Assembly (NCBI RefSeq): GCF_905475395.1
Contig: NC_058338.1
Span: 49,015,935-49,079,934 of the forward strand
Length of the DNA stretch: 64,000 nt
Origin: Chrysoperla carnea
Lineage: Eukaryota; Arthropoda; Insecta; Neuroptera; Chrysopidae
Direction of reading: 5' to 3'
The translations under genes and the position numbers were made by a program. The number at the start of each line of letters is the position of its first letter. Position 1 is the first letter of the stretch. Below are positions 15,201-28,570 of the stretch, piece by piece. The notes below the pieces were generated by a model. The model saw only the letters and a list, made by a program, of their open reading frames with translations, was not told where the DNA came from and made no database searches.

Positions 15201-16357
15201 ATTCTAAATGCTGTTTCAATCTATAAACAATTTTCAAAGAAGTTTAATATTCAATCTAAATGATCACCTTTTGTAATCGTTTTACGCTTTTTAGCTGTTC
15301 CAGCGAATAGGAAACCGATCAGGGCCATGGAATGAGTTATAGTGTCATAATATAAATTAAATAATCATTTTTAGGAGGTTGGATAAGAAGTAGTGCGTTA
15401 TATCGAATATATTCCTGTTGTAATTAATTACCGGTCTATGCCCACTATATTAATTTACGTTAAGCAAGCACTGTTAAATCGCCTGTAACTATATTTGGAG
15501 ATTTACACAAGGACTAATTGAGTTGCAGCCCAAGGGTCACCATGTATCAAATGCTCCCAAAATTAACGGATATATTTTACAAAATTCTATAAATATTTTT
15601 AGTGCAATAAATTTAACAATAAATGTAATTTAAACAGCAGAATCGAAAATATATAAATAATTATACTAATGGGTATAGAATACTTTCACTGTCTTGGGAT
15701 AGTAAAAATTGAATTTTTGTAAGGAAACGGTCTTCCAGCTGCAAAACCTTGATTAATAAGTGTAGCATATTTACATATTATTAAGAACCAATTATAAAGT
15801 TTTGTTATATTAAATATTGGGCACCTTTGTAATTATCTATAGCCTATTCTCATCTTTTGACTTAAAATAAAATTTATTCATATGCAATGGAGTCTCTATT
15901 CAAAATATTACAAAGAAAATCACCAAGATCCTTACACAGAGGTATTACTTTCTATACCGTCTGATGGTCATCGTCTTTATTGATGATCGTATTTATTGGC
16001 CATACTAGGCAAAAAAAAAAAATTACCTCCTTAAACTTTTCAGCATTAGCTTCTTCATGACCACTATCTGGATGAAATCGTTTTGCTAATTTTATAAAAG
16101 CATCGCGTATATCATTTGCTCCACTATTTTCTGGAACTTGTAATACTGAACAATATTGCTAGAAAAAAACGTTATATGGGAATAAATGAAAATTTCATAC
16201 ATTATTGTTATTTTTCATCCAATAGGTAGGTACCTTATAATCCTGATTGGAAATTTGTTGTGAATATTGTCTATTAAACAAATAAAATGGATGGTGTACA
16301 TTGACATTAACATCTAAGGCTTTGTTGTATTTATACACGAATATCACGAAGGTGGGC
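12295..16357 (-). CDS. DNAJC28: DNAJC28: J-domain and DUF1992 protein, first exon not found
   Basis: J-domain co-chaperone of the DNAJC28 family (J domain followed by DUF1992). Exons seen (minus): 16357-16234, 16158-16027, 15220-15131, 14853-14636, 13522-13375, 12714-12295, with matching phases. The second listed exon is the J domain: QYCSVLQVPE, then IRDAFIKLAKRFHPDSGHEE with the essential HPD. The fourth carries the conserved VAPQHRQYLSFDGVG. The fifth is DUF1992: IVEDLIQESMSKGEFNNLPG with GKPLKLNQNFNPYVD. The last continues with LIENGFTPEWITLQKGIRED and ends GFLRFIGSFINL, stop at 12295-12297. The first listed exon (LFNRQYSQQISNQDY) has no in-frame Met, so a start exon, possibly with a mitochondrial presequence, lies upstream between 16358 and about 19900; I could not find it. 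Intron 13374-12715 carries a non-LTR fragment. No lesion is seen. Tail-to-tail or head-to-head partners show no functional link. Confidence 0.9.
12800..13290 (-). mobile_element. Non-LTR retrotransposon ORF2 3' fragment in a DNAJC28 intron
   Basis: Read on the minus strand, this GC-richer segment gives broken frames with RRRSEDLKSLPRASISKIV followed by AAITGHWLGGRL. Further on comes FFDDLSDLKSVIVKALLN. The order (basic helix, (L/I)TGH, later FDDLS) is that of the RNase H to C-terminal region of R1/Jockey-like ORF2 proteins. Several stops interrupt it, so it is a dead copy. The plus-strand open frames at 13004-13356 are shadows of it. Confidence 0.6.
13850..14260. repeat. Likely dispersed repeat in a DNAJC28 intron
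   Basis: The segment runs from gatatcggggtttcaacgga through gtccgtcggtatgtcggtat to a GC-richer stretch at 14200-14240. Base composition differs from the surrounding intron and short direct repeats are present. No coding potential or clear termini are seen; calling it a repeat is an inference. Confidence 0.35.
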
Positions 16358-16399
16358 CTGCAAAAAAATTGTTGGTAAAGGCTCAATTTTATTTAATGA

Positions 16400-19300
16400 T
16401 ACATTAACTTATTTGAATATTTTAAATAATGGAGTGAACTGAATGGAGTGTAATGTTTTAAATAATGGAGGTAAAAGTTCCTTGTGGATTATTAAATTTT
16501 CATATCCAGGATCATTTTAGAATTTTGATAAACCCAAAAATTTAATTTTTAGAATCGTGTTTAAGCTTTGAAAATTGCCTTTTAGGAGTTTTGCCAAATA
16601 TTAAACTATTATATCTCGAAAACGCTTAACTTTACTTAAAAATCATAACGAGTTTGTGAAGAAGAGAAGGGTTACAAAAATTGGAAGATTTCTGGCAATG
16701 TGCGGAATATAAATCTATAAACTTTTCTGAATAAGAATCAATTGACAAAATGCCGCCCTAACATTTTGCAAACTTAAATACCCGCAACTCTTGCTCTATT
16801 AAAGAAAGTGGCTCATTTGTGGTAAATGCTAGTCCCTGGATTTCAAAATTGTAACAATTAACTATGTATCGCCTGTATAAGTGCTCTGTAATTGAATAAA
16901 TTTCTTGAGTTTTTTATTAATTGATTTGTTTAATTGCCTCAGAAAGTACGCATCAGATCGAAATTTGTTAAAAAGTTTTTTTTCATTCGTCTTGATAAAC
17001 TACTTAATATTAGTAATGTAATTTTCTACCATCAATTAAAGAACACTCTGTAATTGTATGTAGGTATATACAGTGTGTTCATTTCAAAAGTATCCACCCT
17101 TAATAACTCTGGACCTGATATTATTGTTTTGTGTGAAAACACGTCAATTTAGATATCGAGGGGGAACTTCAAAAATGATACCTAGAGAATTTTATTCTTC
17201 ATCCCTTCGCTCCTACCTACTTTGTTACACCTCATTCAACCATGATAAAAAAAATGAAATCGAAGCCTAGAATTTTATCTTGTTTAGATAAACACACTTC
17301 AATTTTTTGTGTCCTGGACCTTTTTAGGTCACGTGTGCTAGCTTAATATTAACTGGCACTAAAAGTCTATCAAAAATCTATTAGTATTTGCTTTTTTATT
17401 TGATTTCTGACCAATAAAGACGATAATTGACTTGCAAAAATTGTTTCGGGAAAAAGTTGCTACTTTTACCGAATTTCCGAAGGAAATGGAGCTATGGCTT
17501 TTGTACTGATAGTGGAATTTTGAAAAAATTTCTTCAAATGTTATCATCGATCCTATCTAATAGATGTCAGAAATGACCATCGTTAAAATTTTGATACCAA
17601 AGCATAAATGTCGGACATTCTTTTATATTATTTAATTTTTACATCGGTTTCTATACTGCATTTATTTTACAAAAAATTGTTTCCAAAAAAGTTGGTTTTT
17701 ATTAAAAATCGTATCGGTTTTGAACATGAGTTGATTTTGAAACAACCTTAATTGAAAATTCATTTTAAATGAATGAAAGGTCTTTTTGAGGTGCCCTTCT
17801 CTAGAACAACCATTTATGTAGGTCATTTTTTCCAAAAACGTTACGACGAAGAAATATTCGGGATGAGCGATTAATACAATTTTGATGCCAAAAAATCGAA
17901 ACAGCCGGATTGCTAATTGGAGAGAAAACAGTTTTTTTTACCAAATGTATTCATTCGGTTTACGAAATATGTTTTGAGCGAAAAAAGATTTATTATGCCA
18001 AAACAGCTGTATCAGTTTCCTCCGAGGAAAAAAACTATTTTACCCTAACTTTATTAACCATCCAGCATTTTTATTGAAGGGTTATTGAATTATTATTTAT
18101 TTTGAATTATTAAAATTTTTGAATGTACGCTACTAAACGATCCTAGAAATGAAGAATTTTTAGTCTATTTTATCTGTATTTCAAGTTTTTTTAAATTTCT
18201 AATTATTAATACGATACGATCTGAATTGTATTACTAAATGAAATTTTTATCTTGAAAATGAGACATAATGAGAAAAAAAATAAAATTTCATAATTACACT
18301 ATATTTCTGCGTAATGTCATAGCTGGATTATTTTTTAATACGGACAAAAATTTTCCATATTTATTAACCAATTCTACATTGATTTATATTAATTTAGAAT
18401 AAACAACACGAAATTAAAAAAATTTACCATTTAAAATAAATTTCATTGCAACGACATTATATTTATATACAATTTAGATTTTCACACAATTTTAAAAATA
18501 CTTAAAAATATTCAAATAACCCAAAAAAAAACCCGAAATTATAAATTTTAATTGAAATTTTACATGTTTCTATAGTGTTCAAATTATGGAAAATGAGCGC
18601 TCTTTAATATTTTCATTTTTTCATTACAACAATGAAAGTGTTTAATTGCGACTCAAATAAATTGCGTAACAAATTTTTTATTTTATTAGTACTTTATTTT
18701 ACATTTTAGATCTAGATTCAAAACTTATTTGCTATTTACAGATATTTTTTATAGGCTGACAGCAGAGGTCTTTCATTTTGATGTTTGATCTGTCTGACAA
18801 TATAAAGTAAGTTGTTATGTGCATACTAAACACTACTTAGTATGCCTTTGTATTTGTAAAACTGTTTGTGAATGCGATCTACGTATAAGCGATATTGTTC
18901 CATTATGGTTTCATCATGAAAATTGTATTGTATAAATAGTTTTTGAAGTAAAAACTTCTTTAGCCATGCCGCGTTGAGCGTTTTTTAATAGGGTTAGTTC
19001 GGCAGCGATATGTATACCACGTGGCAAGCCACCTTGAAAACACCACTTTCATCTGATCACCAAACCAAAGTTAAGCCACAGTCTACAGTACTTGGATGAC
19101 CGATAGATTTTCAAATTATGCAATTTTTATTATCCATACTACAATTAATTGAAAAATTTAGAAAACCACAGTTATTCCAATTTTTTAAGTTTTACTTTCT
19201 GTCTTTTGTTACTTAATTAACAAGTGAAAACAAACAATTGACTAACTTAATTGTTGAAATACCATGTATAGACAGTGTTGAACACATGTCACACACATAT

Positions 19301-19990
19301 AACTGATATAATACTACAATTTGCGCATAATATCCGCTCTCACGGGTAAACAGTGATGTTTACGAAAAAATGTTTGAAACAAAAGTTGTTTATTTTTTTA
19401 TAAGTAACATTTTTTACATTTAAACTTTTGTTCTATCTCTAACGGTTTACAAGATGGGTCCTTCGGAACCAAGATCCAATTGACCTATGTTGCTCATTTA
19501 CGAACTCGACCTCACTTTTTACGTCCTCAGCACGCTATAAAAATTTCAACTCGATATCTCTTTTATTTTTTGAATAATCGTGATGACAGACCGACAGACA
19601 ACCGGAAATGGACTGATTAGGTGATTCTATGAACACCTATACCAAAATTTTGTTCATAGCATTAATATTTTTAAGCGTTACAAACTTGGGACTAAACTTA
19701 ATATACTATGTATATTTCATATACATGGTATAAAAACCTTAAATTGAAAACTACTTTTAATAATAATTTCTAAAATAGTAAATGCTATTAGAATGGTTAT
19801 ACACTTTAATTTTGAGATAAATACAAAATAACTGTTCTAGAAAAAAAAATTAAGTTGAACAGCATTTTTGAAATGCTTTGTAATAACAAAACTACATGTA
19901 CATATCTATATTTTGTATTTCATCTCCCAAACTACATTACGGATGACTTTTAGTAGATTTTCAAAACCAACAAGACACATTTGACGATTT
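16400..19990. other. Region between DNAJC28 and SEC62, no complete gene seen
   Basis: It must contain the unseen DNAJC28 start exon and the promoters of two divergently transcribed genes. It holds a 5S-rRNA-like fragment (19012-19107) and otherwise AT-rich, repeat-like DNA (for example gtatatacagtgtgttcatt near 17065). The open frames at 17073 and 17359 lack recognisable domains. Confidence 0.5.
19012..19107 (+). pseudogene. 5S rRNA-derived fragment
   Basis: The plus strand reads ataccacg, ttgaaaacacc, ctgatcaccaa, aagttaagcca and agtacttggatgaccg in the order and near the spacing of eukaryotic 5S rRNA. The segment around ctgatcacc...aagttaagc corresponds to the internal box C promoter. There is an insertion after ataccacg, the 5' end is lost and many positions differ, so it is a pseudogene or the head of a 5S-derived SINE. 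Confidence 0.65.
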
Positions 19991-20011
19991 GACACAAAAC
20001 AAATAATAACA

Positions 20012-23000
20012 ATGGCTGAAAAGAAAAAAGGAAGAAAACGTAAAGATGTAAGTGGAATTTATATATTTAAAAAAATTATTTTATACACTTAGTATAAACC
20101 TTAGTTGAATTATTTAATATATTGTCAATTTTTTATATTGATTACAAACTATCGAAAACAATATTGTATTTTTGGGGTTATAATTCGATGACGTTGCTAC
20201 AAAATATTATTTTATTACCTTATGTTTTGTAAATATTTTCCTTTCGACGTTAGAAAATTCTAATTTTCTATAATATTAACGAAAATTATTTAAATTATTA
20301 TTTATGATATATTTATTTTTGCATCTTATGTTTATGTAGGAATACATACCTCCCGGATCTGAACAATTTGAAAAACCTGCTAAAGAAGAGTATGCAATTG
20401 CAAAATGGTTACGAAAAAATGTACCTACAAAAAAGACAAAATTTCTTAATCATAATGTGGAATATTTTACTGGTAAATTAAAAAAAAAATCATCATTCTT
20501 ACAAGGGGGTCTTTTTATGTGTGTCACTAGGCCAGTTTGTGGAGTTGATCTAATTATATTGGTCACACTCAAGTAAAACAGATGTTTTTCAATGACTGCT
20601 CAAAATTTGTAGCAGATTTATAAGGGTGGACCTTGATTATAAGAATCATATTGCATTTTTTTTGAATAAATATCATTATCTATTAGAAAGTTAAATATCA
20701 TTTTTTTACAAAGCTTAATGTACGAATTTGATGAAACCTACTTTTAGCTTTTGAATAATAAGAGTAAATTTTCTAAGCAACTTAATATTAAAAAGGTACA
20801 GCAGTTAAAATACAAAGTAATAATTTTTCTTTAACAGTAGCTCGGGCAAAAAACGTTACACAAAATTGCGTAAAAATACATTTCGAAAAGAAATAAACAA
20901 GCTTTCGAAGGCTTTTAAGGCTTTTATTGGAATTCTTGTAATAATATTTCGCTTGAAAGTAGCAACTTTGTAATAGTCTGTAGATATAATATCAATTAGA
21001 GAATGAATAAAATATATTTTATTGTTTATAATTTTTATTTTATTCACGCCAAATAGATTTTATAAATTTACTAGCGGCCCCAACAGACGTTGTCCTGTGG
21101 AAACGTAACTGTCCGGTACCCCCGTCCCGCTAAACACCAATTTAACTCCTATTTATTGGACCGGCCTGACCTTCGACCTTTGGCCTGGACTTCGGCAGTG
21201 GAGCTCGCTGCGCTCGCATATGACTCTAATAAATGCCTATTGACAATATCTGAATACTATTAAAAATACATAGTACACATAGTAAGTTGTAATATAATGT
21301 GATATAATTTATATGCGCTCCCATCATTTAATGATATTTAACTTTTTTGGTGTGGAACCCTTAAAAACAGTTGTAGTAGACCGAATGGTAAATCTAAACC
21401 ATCCTCGAATCCCCTTGAACTCCTACAAAAAATTTCATAAAAATCGGTCCAGCCGTCTAGGAGGAGTTCAGTGACATACACACGCGCACAAGAAATATAT
21501 ATATACAGATTATGAAAAAAATATATAATAAGACTGAAAACTTCACTGAAACTTTCCTTGGATTTGGCCTAATAATAGTTAGGAGTACAGTAAGCTGGAC
21601 CTTGTAGACTCTAACTATATTTTATTAGACTTTTCAATTTAACAAGGTTTACACCTCTCACCTATTTCAAAATCTTTATAGCATATAAAGCTGTCGATGC
21701 CCTTATGGAATCACACTGGGCAAAACCTGTCAAAGAAAATCAACCACCATTTTTTACGAGTCGTGGAAAGGTAATCGAATATTTGAATACAATGTTACGT
21801 CATAAATTTTATCATAGAGCTAAAAAAATTCCTGTATCGGAGCAAGAACTAAAGGCTCGTAAAAAGGGTGATAAGAAAAAAGATGACAGTGAAGAAAAGA
21901 AAAAAGAGGAACAAAAAGCAACTGAAAGTGATAAACGACCTGAAGATGGCGAAGGAAAATCTGGTACAACAGTGGTAAGTGTATTCTTTTCACATTTAAA
22001 AATATTTGTTAGAAAATTATAGAAATAGAAACTATTTAAAATTATTCGGCCATTAGAGTTACGTGTTAGCTACGATCCTAAACGAATTTAGTGCCACCCC
22101 TCGGAAATGTTTATAAACTGCATACTATATCAATAAATTACAAGAAGTTGGTATGAGGAATACTACTTTATTATTTAAGAGCAAACATTGCCTCATTATT
22201 TTAATAAGGCTTATATGCATTTTTTTCAAGCGATTTTAATTATTTTACATAAAATTAAAAAATAATTTTTGTCCGTCCTTACATATAAAAAGTAAAATGT
22301 TTATTTAGTTAAATCAGTTGCTAATTTTATTATCTATTACTCTGACTCGCTTCTGCTCACAACGAATACATAGAGTGGCGAATTCTTAATAAACTTTTTA
22401 TCAAGAATGAATAATTAAAAAAATGTTATGTGTAAATTGTATGAAATTCCACCCGATTTTGCAATAGCTGAAAATATAGAAAAAGATCTAATCGAAATAT
22501 TGGTTCCATTAAAAATATCTTGGGTTTGATCAGGGACATTGTGCTCTGATATCAAATAGGACCTAGTTCTCCAAGTTGCTTTAATAGTTATATTACCGTA
22601 GGACAGAAAGGGTGCTATGTAAAATGATTAATACATACTTGAAATTTTGATAGTGGCTTTCTTTTGGCGAGTTTACCAAAGTTCTCTTTACGACTGTTTT
22701 CGAAAGCGCTGCTATCTCAAATGAGCACGATAACATATTTAAGCTATCGATCTGAGACCACTTGATAACATTAATAATTATTAAACATTTCATCAAAAAT
22801 GAGCTATGTAAGTATTGAAAGGCAAAAATACTAGAGTACGGCATGTTCGAGGTCGCAGAAAGAGGTTAACTACAAAACGAGATATTAGCCATAATAGATT
22901 AAAATGGCCCACACTGTTTATTTCTCGTCTATTTTTAGCTTTTGAATATTCGGATTTATTTATGAACTTTAGTTATATTTAATTTTTTTTTAACGCTCTA

Positions 23001-25179
23001 AACAGTTACCGATTAGCGTTGCCAAAGGCTTTTTTACTAGGCGGTTAAAAGAGTTTTATTAGTGTACACGAAGCATTGCAGTTTACAAATTTTCTCTACT
23101 TTTTTATTAGGAAATTTTCTCTACTTTTCTTATAATCGAATGTTAATTCCTCTTAGTTGTACCTCAATATTAGAAATATCTCAAGTATAGATAATTTTCT
23201 CAAGTATTAGAAATAACTTCATTGCATATCATATTTATTAAAAGTAAGTGAATATTGACTTCAAGACCGAAAAGAAGAAACGAAAAGTACGTTTAGAAAT
23301 GCATTTAGATCAATATTTTGAAGATGGAATGGATGCATATGTGTGGATTTATGATCCAGTTCCAGTGTATTATTGGTTCTTTGGTACATTATTAGTATTG
23401 GGTGCAATTGGTGTATGTTTATTCCCATTATGGCCTCCATTAGTACGGTAAGTTATTGTATTGTTCACAATATTTGCCATTAATGCATAATTGGGATGTG
23501 ACCGTCCACCGATAACTGGATTATTACATAATCGATTATTTTCCTTTGAAAATAATCCATTTTTTAAATAATAGATTGCTTTTAAGAAAAAATTGTTGAT
23601 TTTTAATTAAATTTGGATAGCAATAATATCTTTAAATTAATAAAATCACAGTTCGATTTATAGTAATTATATGAAATTTGGGGTAAACAATTATGAAAAA
23701 ATTAATTTTTATTTAATCGCTTTTTTAAATTTAGCAACTGTAAAAGAAACTAATTTTTTTTATTCATAAATCGATTATTAAAAATAGGTTTTATAAAAAA
23801 TAATAATTGATTTTTTCACATCCCTTCCATAGTATGACTATACTTTTGAAATTTTGTAATTTTACTCGGAAAATTCTTTAAAAAAAGCTCTGTTTTCTCA
23901 TATGCAGTTCAGTAAATTTTAATTGGTGTCCCAGACATCAAATATAGATTTATTTTATTATAATAAACATCAATGCAAAACGGAATGTTTGTTGTCCCAC
24001 ATCTCAATAATTGCAACTTTTTGAGTACCGGGCAGAATTTTTTACTATTCTAAGTAGACTTCCTGATAAATTAATTACTATATAACTACTGCAAACAAAG
24101 AGTTATACCGAAAATAAGCCTCCTAAAGATCTGAAAGTTAGATTGATTCGTGTGGGTTCTAAAATCTAAATGATAAAATGATAACTTGTACTGAGAAAAA
24201 TTTTAAGTTGAGGATAAGAAAGAATTTATAAATAAATATTATAAAAATTCGTTCCTTTTTTTAGAAAAGGAGTATATTATTTGAGTATAGCTGCAATTGG
24301 TTTCCTTGTATTTATAATTGGATTGGCGGTATTACGTTTAATTATATTCTGTATTGTCTGGATTTTAACACTTGGTAAACATCATATTTGGTTGTTGCCA
24401 AATTTAACACAAGATGTTGGCTTTTTCGCATCGTTTTGGCCATTGTACCATGTAAGTATATAATTTTTTAACTAATTTTCCTGTCGTTTTTTTAATAAAA
24501 AAAACGTATTGTCGCTTTTGAGTTGGCACTAGTAGCTTTCCTTAGTCTAACAATTATTTACTGATAATCTATGATGAAGCATGTGATGCTTCGGTTTAAT
24601 GCTATTCGGAATGCCCAGCTAAGAAAAAACATTAAATTAAATTTTACATATAATTTTCATCCAAAAAATTTCTTTGCAACTATTGGATCCGATGTACATT
24701 AACGATTGAATATTTTTCGATAAAATTAGTCAAATAAAAGTTTTATAAAAAGTCACCATTTAAATTATGTCCAAATTTATGTTTAAATTGTTTTCAGTAT
24801 GAATATAAAGGCGATTCTAATTCTGACAAAAAAGATTCCAAAAAGAAAAAAAAGAAGAAAGATAAAGATAGTGATGCTGAAGATGATGATTCGCCAACAC
24901 GGAATGTAGATGCTGTTAGTCTTGACAGTGCAGATGAAACAACGTCACAATCAAAAACAGTGGAAGAAGAACGGTACACATTTTAATTAAGTTTTATACT
25001 TTTCTTATGTGACTAAGAAAAAATTCATTATTCTTTGTAGAACTATTGAATCAGGTGTTGAAACTACATTACCTGAAGAAAGACGAATTTCTGAAAGTGA
25101 AAGTGAATCAAGTCAGCGATCATCAACTGGTCGTGATTTCGAAATGATTGATGAACAGGAGCTTGCTGAATCTACTTAG
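20012..25179 (+). CDS. SEC62: SEC62, ER translocon subunit
   Basis: Membrane subunit of the Sec61-associated translocon that assists post-translational import of precursors into the ER. Seven coding exons as I read them: 20012-20047, 20340-20472, 21682-21974, 23266-23447, 24265-24451, 24798-24973, 25042-25179. Exon 1 is the basic MAEKKKGRKRKD. Exons 2-3 carry the cytosolic Sec62 domain: EEYAIAKWLRKNVPTKKTKF, LNHNVEYF, AVDALMESHWAKP. A Lys/Glu-rich linker follows. Exons 4-5 hold YVWIYDPVPVYYW and the two membrane spans (FGTLLVLGAIGVCLFPLW; IGFLVFIIGLAVLRLIIFC) separated by a short turn, then LLPNLTQDVGFF. The C-terminus is Ser/Asp/Glu/Lys-rich and ends DFEMIDEQELAEST, matching the family's DFEM tail; stop TAG 25177-25179. 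The exon 4 acceptor (after ttcaag at 23265) is the only one keeping frame. By my base count the frame at the start of the last exon and the frame of the tail differ by one base near 25078-25082; this may be a counting slip or a real indel. Confidence 0.93.
21065..21510 (+). repeat. Dispersed retroposon-like repeat in SEC62 intron 2
   Basis: Begins near actagcggccccaacagacg and ends with cggtccagccgtctaggagg, gttcagtgacatacacacgc and an AT-rich tail. This looks like a 3'-anchored non-LTR or SINE-type repeat inserted in the sense direction. I have not found a second copy in the window, so its family is inferred from recall of similar insect repeats. Confidence 0.45.
22595..22850 (-). repeat. 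Inverted-repeat element family, copy A (partial), in SEC62 intron 3
   Basis: Contains gacagaaagggtgctatgta, atgattaatacatacttg, ctttcttttggcgagt and gagcacgataacat. The same string order recurs, inverted, at 59640-59905 and, more diverged and as both arms, at 49200-49665. No coding potential. Confidence 0.6.
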
Positions 25180-25482
25180 AAAGAAGGTAACAAAGATTTA
25201 ATTTTAAATGGAACGCGGTGATCATGTGTAAAATCCGTGTTTGAACGTGTAGCCTTTAAAGGCGGACGTATTTTCAGCGATAGATTTGTTCATTTGTTCA
25301 ACATAATTTTTTCTCTAATGAATTAACATGTAGTTCTTCAATATTATTTTAAGCTGGGACTATTTTTAGAGGCATCGAGGCACCATCTGTCCGATTTTAT
25401 TTTAAACTACAGAAATTTGAAAAAAATTAATATATCTCTCTAAAGTAGGTTTCACGAATAGAAGTAAGCTGAATACATTTAA

Positions 25483-26037
25483 GGTAGTTCCTCCGCGACA
25501 GTCCAGTCAAAAAGTTTTGGACTAATACTATCATTCAGTGCATTAACTGTGCTATGACTATTATACATATACCATATATTATTTTCACAAGACTGTAGTT
25601 ACTCACCATTATATCTCCTATACGTATACACACACACACTATGATATATACCTTTACCATTAGTCTTTATATCCTATCCACAAAAAATAATCGCTAAAAC
25701 GAGTTATTTATTTAAGTTTTTTATCGAAACTATATGGTAAATAATTTTTATTTTTTTTTATATATTTTCTAAATATAGTATTCTACATTATATTAGTTTT
25801 TCATAGAGATGGTGAACGTCATTCATTGATAAATAAATATAATATTTGTAAATTTGTGTATTTTTATACGCTTCTCCCATGTACACGTACAAATTGCGTC
25901 ACTTTTAATTGCTAATATCTCATGTATGACATGGTAAATCATCTTCTAATTTTAACAGCATGTGTATTATGAATTAAATATTTTATATTCTGAGTTTTGA
26001 GAAATTCTCGAAATATCACTTTCGTGTAGGTACTACC
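25483..26037. mobile_element. TTAA-flanked MITE (piggyBac-like), copy 1
   Basis: A 555-bp unit bounded by TTAA at 25479-25482 and 26038-26041. The ends are inverted: GGTAGTTCCT and AGGTACTACC. A nearly identical 554-bp copy lies at 44711-45264, also between TTAA sites. TTAA target duplication is the hallmark of piggyBac transposition. It starts only about 300 bp after the SEC62 stop and contains AATAAA-like motifs, so it could contribute to the SEC62 3' end. Confidence 0.8.
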
Positions 26038-26041
26038 TTAA

Positions 26042-28570
26042 TAAAATAAAAATTAATAACTATACTATAGAATTGAAAAAAAACTATTTTCGTATTTAAA
26101 GTTCGCTCGAATTTGGAATGAACCGCATTGACAATTGAACGCTTTACTGGCAATTTTAATAAATATCTTTGGAATCAAACAGAAAATTTGCCCCAAGCTT
26201 GCAAAATACATTACAATAAGAAGTAATGCGTTAGTATTAACTTTGTGTAGGTTTTGTGACTAACCGAAACTGGCGATTAGTTATTTAGACAAATTGAAAA
26301 TTTGGCAATGATTTGCAATGAAGTCAATGGTGTTGCGCATTCATAGCTCTATCACTGGTTTTCGTAATGTATCAGCATACATATATGATAAAGTATATTT
26401 AGTTCATACTGCCAAATTTTCAATTTGTTTAAGCAGAGGTTTTTGAAATAATCACAAAAATTTTCTTATCCTTTACAAATTTTTACACTCTGTATTTAAA
26501 AAATGATGGTTTCGCGTCTATATGTGTAAAATTACCATTTTATTTGAACGTTAGTATCTACCTTTTGATGAAGTCTTGCTGTTATAACTTGGACTATCCT
26601 GTACAAATTTGTTATTAAAAAAAAATTTTGCCTAACTTTTGGATAAAAAAAAAATGAACACAATGCATATACAAAAACCAGTGTCCATTCTAAATGAAAA
26701 ATTAAATGTTTGGTGTTAGAAGTTTATAATCGTAACCAAGGATTTTGTAATAATGCACAAATATTTTTATTTCCAGGAGATGGTGCAAAAGTGTTGCATT
26801 TTGTATTAGTTCTTCATAATTAACTAAGGGTATTTATATGTAGGCTAAAAAACAATACAAAAATACAGAACTAAACCACAAAAAAAGAAAATAAACTCCA
26901 TGTTTAAATAAGTAAATTATTATTCATATATCTAGCAACAAATTCGAAATTTTATAATACTGTTATTATATATAATATTATAAAGTCGCCGTTTATCCTA
27001 TGAAAAATAAGGAAAAAGAAATTTTTTAAATGCATTTCAATTAAAAAATCCTGCAGTGTGTTTTTATTAATGGATAATTAAGCGAGAAACATTCGTGTAG
27101 ACTTGATTATTTTAATAAAAACAAATTTTTTAAATGCATTTCAATTAAAAAATCCTGCAGTGTGTTTTTATTAATAGATAATTAAGTAAGAAACATTCGT
27201 GCAGACTTGATTATTTTAATAAGAGCAATAATATTATGTTCCAATATGCTCAAATAAATGGATTCAAGATGGAATGAAATGTATTATCCTGCTGGTATTT
27301 CAGGATTGAATCTTAATACAACATTATTTGTCTTACATTAATAAAAAGGTCCTTATGATGGTGTTAGGTTTAAGAATTATGGATTTTTTGATTGCGACTT
27401 TTTTGTGATTGTATTCAAATATTTGAGTGTTTTATTGTTTGATAGACCATGGTGCTACATAATTAAATATTTTGAAAATAAATGAAAAATTTACAATTCA
27501 GAAATTTGATTTTTTTTTGTATATTTCCCACACCAATTCAACGAGTCAATTTACTATGGATCATTGAGGGGGGAATATCGTGTAAATGGCTAACAAATTT
27601 AAATAAACATCTTATTTACGTTAAGGTTATTGATTCACGTTAAGGCATTTATAAATAAATTAATTATTTTTTGATGTTATTCTCTAGTGTTAAAAGAAGA
27701 GCCAATTATGACATTTAGTTAAAAAGATAAAAATCTTGAGCCTAAATCTTGAGATATGGGTTTTCAATTTTAATTATACCCCATTTTCGTTTAGAATTTA
27801 GAGCCCATTTGGATGTTAAAAAATTTTATCTTTTATTATCTTTTTTTACTACACTCTAGTACCATAAATTACAATACTTTTGTAATTAAAAAAAAAATTC
27901 TTTTTTAATTGAAAACAGCCATTTGGTCCATGAAAATCAAAATAGAATCACTATGTCATGTATATTTACACGACACACTATTTTTTGAAAATGAGGTGTA
28001 ATTTAAAATTACATGACCCCCTAGGCAATGTTTTAATAATGATAAATCGGAAGGTTATTTGATGAAACTTATGAAATCTTTTTCAGTGTATCAAAATGGG
28101 TTTCGGCCACAGTCATTAGAATGAAAATTACCTGGTTATTCAATGAAAATTTTTTAGCGAAATTGCGCGAAAGTTTTTACAAAATGGTTATCTGATTTGA
28201 AATTAGCAATGGAGAAATATATAGAAATAGTTTCAGAATCTTATGCAACAGAGTCTTTTATATATTGGTGTGATACGCTTGAAGATTTTATAATCTACAG
28301 AAGATGCAAGTAATAGTATGATATTCGCCCCCTAATATGATTCCCCAAATATATTCCTACTTTTTACTTTGCTATTAAATGTTGTCGAAATTTGAATTTC
28401 TACTTGTAATTTTTTTATTTAGATTGACAAATGGTCTATTGATAATATATTCGGGTTAAATTAATTTTAAAATGGACGGACATGTCACAAAAAAATTATG
28501 ATAAAAAATTTGCATTATTTGTCCAATTTGGCTTTAGTTTTATAAAAAAATTTACACACGTGATTAATAT
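26042..28570. other. AT-rich intergenic DNA with one tandem duplication
   Basis: No gene seen. It contains two head-to-tail copies of a 104-bp unit (from 27020 and from 27124, each starting aattttttaaatgcatttca), differing by a few substitutions. The rest is unremarkable AT-rich DNA. Confidence 0.6.
27020..27227. repeat. Two tandem copies of a 104-bp unit
   Basis: Both units run from aattttttaaatgcatttca through aatcctgcagtgtgttttta and gaaacattcgtg to gacttgattattttaataa. High similarity points to a recent local duplication. Confidence 0.85.

Noticed and set aside
18800-19000. Minus-strand peptide-like stretch (DETIMEQYRLYVDRIHKQF)
   Set aside because: Looks coding-like for about 50 residues, but frames break upstream into the 5S-like fragment and no family could be named.
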